From positions 124,001 to 188,000 of the forward strand of contig NZ_CP028426.1 of NCBI RefSeq assembly GCF_003010915.2: a DNA stretch of 64,000 nt, read 5' to 3'. The position numbers and the translations under genes were made by a program. A model generated the notes under the pieces. The model searched no databases. It was not told where the DNA came from and worked only from the letters and a program-made list of their open reading frames with translations. Origin of the DNA: Gulosibacter molinativorax (GTDB lineage: Bacteria; Actinomycetota; Actinomycetes; Actinomycetales; Microbacteriaceae). Of this stretch, positions 57,735 through 64,000 are shown piece after piece; the first letter of the stretch is position 1; every line of letters begins with the position of its first letter.

Positions 57735-59969
57735 TTGAAGAAACGTCATTTGTACACTCCGCTGGCGGCCAGCCTGATCTGCGGCAGCCTGCTACTCGGC
57801 GTTGGCCCGGCCATGGCCGTCACGACGACGCCCGAGGTCGCATACTCCAACATGGTGCTCAACGTCGGTGCCACCCCCACTGACCGCAACTTCGTCTGGT
57901 ACACGGACGCCGACTCGACGCAGCCGACGCAGATTCGCCTCACCAACACTGCCACCTCGGAAGAGGCCCTGCTGGACGCGACCGCATCCGGAACCTCGCT
58001 TGACCAGCCTGAACTCACCTGGAACCAGGCATCCGCAACGGGGCTCGAGCCCGGCGCGACCTACGAGTGGCAGGCCGGTTCTGACGCGCTTGGTTGGTCG
58101 GAGCCCTACAGCTTCACAGTTCAGAGCGACAACAAGCTCGACGTGCTCGTCTTCGGTGACACGCAGATCGGCTCGGGCGGCGGCGTCCCCACTGACGCTG
58201 GCGCGTGGGACAACACCCTCGGCACCGCGCTGAACCAGGTTCCGAACCCCGACTTCCTCCTGTCGGTCGGAGACCAGGTCGACAACCACGACTCGGCGAG
58301 CGAGTACACCGACTATCTCGCTCCCGACGGGCTGCGCGAGAACGCCCTCGCCACGAACATCGGTAACCACGACGATGGTTCGAGCGATGACGCTCAGCAC
58401 TCCTACGCCGAGCACTTCAACATGCCCAACCGCACCGCCAACCCCGGCTGGAACAACGAGATGGGTAACTACTGGTACATCCAGAACGACACCCTCTTCG
58501 TCTCGCTGAACTCCAACGAGCAGGACCCGGATGCCCACTCGCAGTGGGTACGCGACGTCGTCGCCGCACACGGTCAGGACGTGACCTGGAAGGTCGCAAC
58601 CTGGCACCACTCGCTCTACTCGACCGCGTCGCACGCGACCGACCGCGACATCGAAGAGCGTCGCGAGTGGTTGCCGCCGCTCATGAGCGAACTCGACTTC
58701 GACCTCGTGCTTTCCGGCCACGACCACGTGTACAACCGCACGCACCTACTCAACGCAGGTCACCCGGTGGGTGACCTCACCGCGCCTTCGGAGCTCACGA
58801 AGTACGAGGACGAGGTGCTCTACATCACGAACCAGTCGTCGACCGGCTCGAAGTACTACGAGATTCAGAGCGGACCGAACTTCACGTTCAACGCGGTGGA
58901 AGTACAGAACCGCGTCCCCGCATACTCGCACCTCGAGATTGACGGCGGTGAGCTCACCGTCACGACTCACCAGACCGACGGCGCGGTCATCGACACCGTG
59001 ACGCTCTCGAAGGCCGAGGCGGGCGCCACGAAGCCTGCGGCAAACGAGATCCCGGCGGAGCCGGCGCAGACCGTCTTCCGTAACGAAGGCCCGCTCGTGT
59101 ACGACACACCCGTCGACACCGTCTACCGCGAAGAAACGGACGACTACCTAGTTGAGGCGCTCGTCCTCAACGAGAACGACGACGTCGAGGAAGGCCTCTC
59201 GAACGGTGGTGCCCTCGACATGACCTCGTCTGACCTTGAGCTCACCGATGAGAGCCCGGGCGAGGAAGACCTGGATCCGCAGAACGTCGGCATCCGCTTC
59301 TCGCTGCTCGACATCCCTGCCGGTGCCAAGATCACCGGTGCCTACCTGCAGTTCACCACGGACGAGCCGGACAAGACCAGCGACCACTTCAATGTCGCAA
59401 TCAGCGTCGAGGACTCGGGCCACGCGGAACAGTTCGACGAATTTGAGGACTACAACGTCTCGAACCGTACGTACGTCGACTCGAACGTGTCGTGGGTGGA
59501 TGCACCCCAGTGGACGACCGCGGGTGAAGCTGGCGAAGCACAGCGCACCCCGGACGTATCCTCGCTCGTGCAGGCCGTCGTCGACCGTGACGACTGGCAG
59601 GCTGGCAACTCGATGGTCTTCATGCTGAACGGCGAAGGCACCCGCACCGCGGAGTCCTACAACGGCGGCGGCTCGGCCGAGGCGCCGAAGCTGATGGTGA
59701 CCTACGAGCTCGTTGAGGACGAATCTGCCGCGACCGAGACCGAGGCTCCCGTCGACACCGAGGCTCCGACCGACACCGCAGCACCTGTTGACACGACCGC
59801 TCCGGCAGCGACCACCGCCGACGGCGGCACCACGACCGACGGTGGCACGGACGCTGGCGCAGACAACCTGGCACAGACTGGCTCCGCTGGTCTCATCGCC
59901 ATGCTTGTGGCTGCCCTCGCCGGTATCGGCGCAGGTAGTGTGTTGCTCGCGAAGCGACGCCGCGCATAG
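57735..59969 (+). CDS. Sortase-anchored secreted metallophosphoesterase
   Basis: A 744-residue protein, TTG start behind AAGGTG. Signal peptide 1-28 (AMA cleavage), a purple-acid-phosphatase-like N-domain (about 32-130), and a metallophosphoesterase with GDTQ (141), GDQVDN (179), GNHD (210), WHH and GHDHVYNR. A beta-sandwich module (about 455-650, IRFSLLDIPAGAKITGAYLQF), a Thr/Ala/Pro/Asp stalk, LAQTG (712-716), hydrophobic helix and KRRR tail follow. It should be a wall-anchored phosphatase or nucleotidase. Confidence 0.88.
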   Translation: MKKRHLYTPLAASLICGSLLLGVGPAMAVTTTPEVAYSNMVLNVGATPTDRNFVWYTDADSTQPTQIRLTNTATSEEALLDATASGTSLDQPELTWNQASATGLEPGATYEWQAGSDALGWSEPYSFTVQSDNKLDVLVFGDTQIGSGGGVPTDAGAWDNTLGTALNQVPNPDFLLSVGDQVDNHDSASEYTDYLAPDGLRENALATNIGNHDDGSSDDAQHSYAEHFNMPNRTANPGWNNEMGNYWYIQNDTLFVSLNSNEQDPDAHSQWVRDVVAAHGQDVTWKVATWHHSLYSTASHATDRDIEERREWLPPLMSELDFDLVLSGHDHVYNRTHLLNAGHPVGDLTAPSELTKYEDEVLYITNQSSTGSKYYEIQSGPNFTFNAVEVQNRVPAYSHLEIDGGELTVTTHQTDGAVIDTVTLSKAEAGATKPAANEIPAEPAQTVFRNEGPLVYDTPVDTVYREETDDYLVEALVLNENDDVEEGLSNGGALDMTSSDLELTDESPGEEDLDPQNVGIRFSLLDIPAGAKITGAYLQFTTDEPDKTSDHFNVAISVEDSGHAEQFDEFEDYNVSNRTYVDSNVSWVDAPQWTTAGEAGEAQRTPDVSSLVQAVVDRDDWQAGNSMVFMLNGEGTRTAESYNGGGSAEAPKLMVTYELVEDESAATETEAPVDTEAPTDTAAPVDTTAPAATTADGGTTTDGGTDAGADNLAQTGSAGLIAMLVAALAGIGAGSVLLAKRRRA

Positions 59970-60018
59970 CACTCGCTAATCGCGTCGGAGCATGAGCCGA
60001 CACGCGATACTGACACAA

Positions 60019-60057
60019 ACCGGCCTCCCACAGTGTTCCTTACTGTGGGAGGCCGGT
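60019..60057. terminator. Bidirectional terminator
   Basis: A perfect 16-bp stem (60019-60034 with 60042-60057) with loop GTTCCTT between the convergent phosphoesterase and epimerase genes. Confidence 0.85.
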
Positions 60058-60094
60058 CTGTTCGAGGGGACGGTTCGGAACCGGCACCAAGGAG

Positions 60095-60994
60095 CTACCG
60101 CAGGGCTGCAGCGACCGCTTCGCGCACAGTCGGATGCCGGAATACGTAACCCGAGTCGAGGAGCCGCTGCGGGACGGCCGTGACATCGCACGTGAGCAAC
60201 GCTTCGGCGGGCTCTCGGCCAATGACGAGCTTCACCGCGAATCCCGGTGCCGGTGCGAAATACGGCCGCCGCAGCCCCTTCGCCAGCCAGCGCCCGAGTT
60301 CATTCGAGCTTGCGGGGACCGGGGCGACGAGGTTGAACGGGCCGGTCAGCTGATGATCGATGATGTGCCGAATCGCGCCGACCTCGTCGGCGAGGGAAAT
60401 GATCGGCCAGACCTGTTTTCCGCCCGCGATCGGCCCGCCGAGGCCGAGTTTGGTGAGCAGGATGAGCGGCTTCAGTACGCCGTCGCGGTGGATGACAGGT
60501 GAGGTGCGTAGGAGAGCGACCCGTGCATCCTTGCCCGACGAACGGGCTGCCGCTTCCCAGTCCACGCAGAGCTCAGGCAGAAATCCGTCGCCTGGCAGAG
60601 ACTGCTCGTCAACCGGGCCAGGCACCGTCGTCCCGTAATAGCCCACGGCCGATGCCGAGACAAAGAGCGGGGCATCAGCGCCGAGTGCTCGAATCGCATC
60701 CGCGAGCTGTTGCGTCGGTTCCAAGCGCGAGGAGCGAAGGACGCGTCGGTACGCCTTAGTCCAGGGGAACTTCCCGATGCTCGCCCCGTTTAACCCCACG
60801 ACGGCAAGTGCGCCGCGCAGCACTTCTGGGTCGAGCGGGCCGTCCTCAGCGCGGAGCCAGGCAACCTCATCCGGGCCGTGCGGTTGGCGTCGCACGAGCT
60901 GGATGACGCGGTAGTCGTCTTCGAGGAACGACCGCCGAAGCGCGCTGCCGATGAGCCCTGATGCACCCGCGACGACGATCGTTCCCTTAGCCAT
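60095..60994 (-). CDS. TIGR01777-type NAD(P)-dependent epimerase
   Basis: A 299-residue SDR-fold protein. The Rossmann motif GASGLIGSAL, NGASIGKFPWT, SASAVGYYG and WEAAA segments define the YfcH/TIGR01777 family, whose substrates are unknown. ATG 60994 is chosen at the Rossmann start; an 18-residue upstream extension overlaps the preceding desaturase gene. Confidence 0.88.
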   Translation of the reverse strand: MAKGTIVVAGASGLIGSALRRSFLEDDYRVIQLVRRQPHGPDEVAWLRAEDGPLDPEVLRGALAVVGLNGASIGKFPWTKAYRRVLRSSRLEPTQQLADAIRALGADAPLFVSASAVGYYGTTVPGPVDEQSLPGDGFLPELCVDWEAAARSSGKDARVALLRTSPVIHRDGVLKPLILLTKLGLGGPIAGGKQVWPIISLADEVGAIRHIIDHQLTGPFNLVAPVPASSNELGRWLAKGLRRPYFAPAPGFAVKLVIGREPAEALLTCDVTAVPQRLLDSGYVFRHPTVREAVAAALR

Positions 60995-61001
60995 CCCTGA
61001 G

Positions 61002-62084
61002 CTATACGCGACGCAGCTGGGAAGCAGCGGGGCAGTCGAACGGGTCACGGGCCGAGAGGCCGACGCGATTGAGATATTCGATGACGATTGCGTACGACTT
61101 GATCAGCGAAGTTTCGGTGTAGGGGATGTTGTGGGTCGCGCAGTACTCTCGCACGATGCTGCTCGCCCGTCCGAGGAAAGGGCGTGCCATGCTCGGGAAC
61201 AGGTGGTGTTCGATTTGGTAGTTGAGGCCACCCATGAGCGCGGTCGCCCACCAGCCGCCCCGGATATTTCGGGAGGTGCGAACCTGTTTCGAGAAGAAAT
61301 CTAGCTTCGCGTCCTTGGCGATAACGGGCATGCCCTTGTGGTTTGGGGCGAAGGATGCGCCCATGTAGACCCCGAAAACCGCAAGTTGGACGCCGAGGAA
61401 CGCGAAGCCCATGCCGATCGGCAACACACTGAAGATGGCTGACAAGTACAGGGCGTGCCGCGTCGTCATGAGGGCCAGCTCGACCCAGCGCTTCTTGGGC
61501 TGCTGGTTGCGGGAGAGCAAATGGCGGTAGCTGTGCGCATGCAGGTTCAACCCCTCGAGGGTGAGGAGCGGGAAGAACAGCCAGCCCTGCTTGCGCGTGA
61601 TGAGTCGCCGAAGCCCGCGCGCGGTGGCCGCATCCTCACTCACGAACGAGATGGTGTCGATCTCGATGTCGGGATCCTTGCCGACGCGGTTCGGGTTGGA
61701 GTGGTGGCGGGAGTGCTTCGAATCCCACCATGCGTAACTCAGCCCAACGACTCCGGCAGCGAGGATGAGCGCCAGTCGTGCGTTTTTCGTGTTGCCCAGG
61801 AAGATTTGGCGGTGGGCGGCTTCATGGGTGATGAACGCGACCTGCGTCAAGATGATGCCCAAGGCTCCGGCGATGAGCAGCTGGAACCAGCTGTTGCCAA
61901 GGAGGATGAAGCCAGCCACGGCACCGCTGAAACACAGTGCGAGGACGATGCCAAGAATGAGGTAGAAGCGGGTCGCGCGTCGGAAGAGTCCCGACTCCCG
62001 CGTCACCCGGGTAACTTGCTGAAATGCCTTCGCCATCGGCGGGAAGGTGTCACTGCTGGCGTATGTCGTGCGCAACGCACCCAT
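61002..62084 (-). CDS. Membrane fatty acid desaturase
   Basis: A 360-residue diiron enzyme with three His boxes: HEAAH, HSRHH and QIEHH, and four predicted membrane helices. The QIEHH box is typical of acyl-lipid or front-end type desaturases, in actinobacteria usually adding cold-responsive double bonds. ATG 62084 is chosen because text before it is low-complexity; the Shine-Dalgarno is weak. It precedes the epimerase gene by seven bases. Confidence 0.9.
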   Translation of the reverse strand: MGALRTTYASSDTFPPMAKAFQQVTRVTRESGLFRRATRFYLILGIVLALCFSGAVAGFILLGNSWFQLLIAGALGIILTQVAFITHEAAHRQIFLGNTKNARLALILAAGVVGLSYAWWDSKHSRHHSNPNRVGKDPDIEIDTISFVSEDAATARGLRRLITRKQGWLFFPLLTLEGLNLHAHSYRHLLSRNQQPKKRWVELALMTTRHALYLSAIFSVLPIGMGFAFLGVQLAVFGVYMGASFAPNHKGMPVIAKDAKLDFFSKQVRTSRNIRGGWWATALMGGLNYQIEHHLFPSMARPFLGRASSIVREYCATHNIPYTETSLIKSYAIVIEYLNRVGLSARDPFDCPAASQLRRV

Positions 62085-62357
62085 GGTGCCGCCAAATGGA
62101 TTGACGGTCTTTTCGGTGATCGGAATGGTGCAACCTGTTTCCCTTGGGCGGGGAGCAACAGCCCCTAGCCGCGAAAGCCAAAGGCGGGCGCCGATCGCTC
62201 CGGTCACAGTATCGGCCGAACCTGGGCGCCGTTCAGGCTCCGATGCGACACGACCCTTCACCGAGACTCGTGGGTCGACTAAAGTAGGGGACGCTCCCGC
62301 TCGCACTCGGGCCCGAGCACGAGGGCACCGCGGGAATCGCCCGCGAATGGAGTACGA

Positions 62358-62738
62358 ATGCAGAAATCACTCGCGGAACTGAGAGAACTCGCGCAGATCG
62401 AGCGTGACTCAATTATCGAAGGCCGCGTCCGCGGGGGAGAAGACCCCGCACAGGTTTTCGAGGAAATTCCCGACACCGACGAATACCTCGTGTTGCTGCT
62501 GCGGGACGAAGAACTCGACCAACGCGGACTCACCGCCGAATATGCACTTGCACGACTCGCAGAGCAAACCCAGCAAGAGGGCGCAGCGGACCTGCGCCGA
62601 ACCGCAAACGGGATCGACGCCAAGCTCTTCCGTGGCATTGCCCGCGAATACCCGCAACTTAGCCGCGCCGTGTGGCGGATGCTTGGCGACGTCGAAGAGG
62701 TCGGCTCGCTCGTCGAGCCCGCAAAGTCTGCGGACTAA
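62358..62738 (+). CDS. Small soluble protein, unknown function
   Basis: A 126-residue acidic helical protein; no family recognised. Divergent from the desaturase, convergent with the FUSC gene. Confidence 0.6.
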   Translation: MQKSLAELRELAQIERDSIIEGRVRGGEDPAQVFEEIPDTDEYLVLLLRDEELDQRGLTAEYALARLAEQTQQEGAADLRRTANGIDAKLFRGIAREYPQLSRAVWRMLGDVEEVGSLVEPAKSAD

Positions 62739-62769
62739 ACCCGTAGCCTCGGTTCCGGGGGGTCGGCCC

Positions 62770-63915
62770 TCAGTCGTCGTCCTCGATCGCGCGCAGGTCG
62801 ATCGACCGCGTTGGGTGTTCGCTGCGGAGCACCCACTTGCGCCACGCCCACGGCAGCAGCACGCAGATCACGCCAACCACCGAGCCAATGATGGTCTCGA
62901 TCGCACGGTCTTTCAATAGCTGCCAGTTGTCGATGACCACGCCGCCAGCCGTCGTCGCAAGCACGGTCGACATCAGCGCAAGCGGGGTCGTGACAAGCTG
63001 CGCGAGCATGTATGAGCGGCCGACGAGCATCTCGGCGCCGAACTGCAGAACGGCGATGATCAGGATCATCTGCCAGGGCTCGAGCGGCACGAGGAGTAAG
63101 AGGGCGACGAGGGCGACGCCGAAGAAGGTGCCGATCGTGCGCTGGAGCCCCCTACTGATGCGGTAGCTCGTCGAGTGCCCCACGATCGGCACAACCGCCG
63201 CGACCATCGCCCAGTAGTTGTGCTCCATCCCGAGCACCGGACCGAGCGCGGTCGCGATCGAGCCCGCGGCACCGGCGGCGATAAAGTGCCAGGCCCCGTC
63301 CACCCAGAATTGGATGCGCTGCTCACGCTTGAAGATTTGGCGTTCGGGCCAGCGAAACGGCTTTCGGCGCCACGGGAAAAGTACTCGAGAGCTCATCCCC
63401 ACCAACAGTGCGAAAATGACGGTGCTGACGGTGACCACCATCGAGTCGAACAGCGGGGGCTGGGTGGGCACCGAGGCGACCGCGGCAAACGCGAAGATCT
63501 GGAACAGTGAACCGGCCGGACGAAGCTGCCAGTACCCCGCGAACACGGCGACTGTGCCGGCGACGATAGTCGTGGCTGCCACAAGCGCCCAAGGATTGTC
63601 CTGCTCCGAAACGCCATTTCGACCCGCGAGCGTCGCGAGGAAGAGAATCACGATCATGAGGAGCCCGACGCGCAGCTGCATTTGTAGCCGTTGGCCGTGC
63701 TCGAGGTTGCGCCCATACAGTGCGGTGAAGGCGGCAAAGGACGCGAAGATCGCGAGATCGATCCGGTCTAGGAGAAGGAGCGTCAGGAGCGGGACAAACA
63801 CCGTGATTCCACAGCGAATTGCGACTTCGTGATCGCGATTCCCGGGCCCGATGGTAAACAGGTGCGGGAATGGATTGATTTCAGAAAAGCTCTGGTTCGC
63901 TCGACCTGTGCTCAC
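62770..63915 (-). CDS. FUSC-family membrane protein
   Basis: A 381-residue protein with about ten helices in two blocks (residues 28-175 and 215-350). RCGITVFVPLLTLLLLDR, LEPWQMILIIAVLQFGAEMLVGRSY and a terminal basic helix fit the FUSC/aromatic-acid-exporter family. Substrate unknown. Positions 63916-64000 hold its upstream region and no visible gene. Confidence 0.82.
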   Translation of the reverse strand: MSTGRANQSFSEINPFPHLFTIGPGNRDHEVAIRCGITVFVPLLTLLLLDRIDLAIFASFAAFTALYGRNLEHGQRLQMQLRVGLLMIVILFLATLAGRNGVSEQDNPWALVAATTIVAGTVAVFAGYWQLRPAGSLFQIFAFAAVASVPTQPPLFDSMVVTVSTVIFALLVGMSSRVLFPWRRKPFRWPERQIFKREQRIQFWVDGAWHFIAAGAAGSIATALGPVLGMEHNYWAMVAAVVPIVGHSTSYRISRGLQRTIGTFFGVALVALLLLVPLEPWQMILIIAVLQFGAEMLVGRSYMLAQLVTTPLALMSTVLATTAGGVVIDNWQLLKDRAIETIIGSVVGVICVLLPWAWRKWVLRSEHPTRSIDLRAIEDDD

Positions 63916-64000
63916 TCGATTCCCTTCGCGTTCGATGTGTCAATAATGCGCCCCGATGCCATCGAGCGCGCGCCTAAATGAGGCAATTGACAATCCAAGG

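Overview
The window is high-GC actinobacterial DNA, most likely from a Microbacteriaceae-type host. This is inferred from base composition, frequent GTG/TTG starts, ATGA/GTGA start-stop overlaps, an ECF sigma gene and an LAxTG sorting signal; no rRNA or other marker fixes the genus. It consists of a complete temperate siphovirus prophage of about 40 kb inserted in a tRNA-Pro gene, with chromosomal DNA on both sides.

Left chromosomal part (1-1861): the start of a zinc-ribbon membrane protein that runs off the window edge, tRNA-Gly(TCC) with a terminator, a metallo-beta-lactamase-fold hydrolase, and tRNA-Pro(TGG).

Prophage (1862-41943): an exact 35-bp repeat of the tRNA-Pro 3' end bounds it, so the excised circle would be 40,047 bp. 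From left to right it carries a leftward lysogeny module (integrase, membrane protein, ImmA-type protease, repressor), then a switch region with three repressor-like palindromes and divergent promoters, then a Cro-like gene. A long rightward early operon follows, with a ParB-like protein, RusA, a PD-(D/E)XK nuclease, RecT-like annealing protein, a replication initiator containing three 22-bp-spaced iterons, a DnaB-like helicase, and many small zinc-ribbon or Ead-like proteins. The late operon holds terminase, portal, ClpP-like protease, capsid, connectors, tail, a frameshifted tail chaperone, tape measure, two tail enzymes (M23 peptidase and SGNH esterase), a three-part endolysin and a holin. 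A small leftward gene cluster at the right end includes a MucR-type zinc-finger regulator and may be expressed in the lysogen. Integration replaces the end of tRNA-Pro: the phage copy lacks the encoded CCA but brings its own terminator.

Right chromosomal part (41944-64000): the displaced tRNA 3' end and terminator; then an alkylation-damage island (O6-alkylguanine methyltransferase, ECF sigma factor, second methyltransferase, 2OG-Fe(II) oxygenase, Ada-N-like protein lacking the methyl-acceptor cysteine, AlkB, TagI). The same promoter-like motif precedes the first methyltransferase and the sigma gene, which suggests an autoregulated sigma regulon in place of the classical Ada activator. Next come a membrane protein, a leftward adenylate-forming ligase / ketosynthase / acyl-CoA-dehydrogenase-like / nitroreductase operon, and a divergent MFS exporter broken by a frameshift. 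A small monooxygenase, an ADP-ribosylglycohydrolase-phosphatase fusion, a sortase-anchored metallophosphoesterase, an epimerase, a membrane desaturase, a hypothetical protein and a FUSC-type membrane protein follow.

All calls rest on reading the sequence; no database search was run. Best candidates for something new are the ECF-sigma-controlled alkylation island, the ARH-phosphatase fusion with its unassigned N-terminal domain, the biosynthesis-like operon, and several phage control elements (operators, iterons, frameshift sites, att-site terminator swap).
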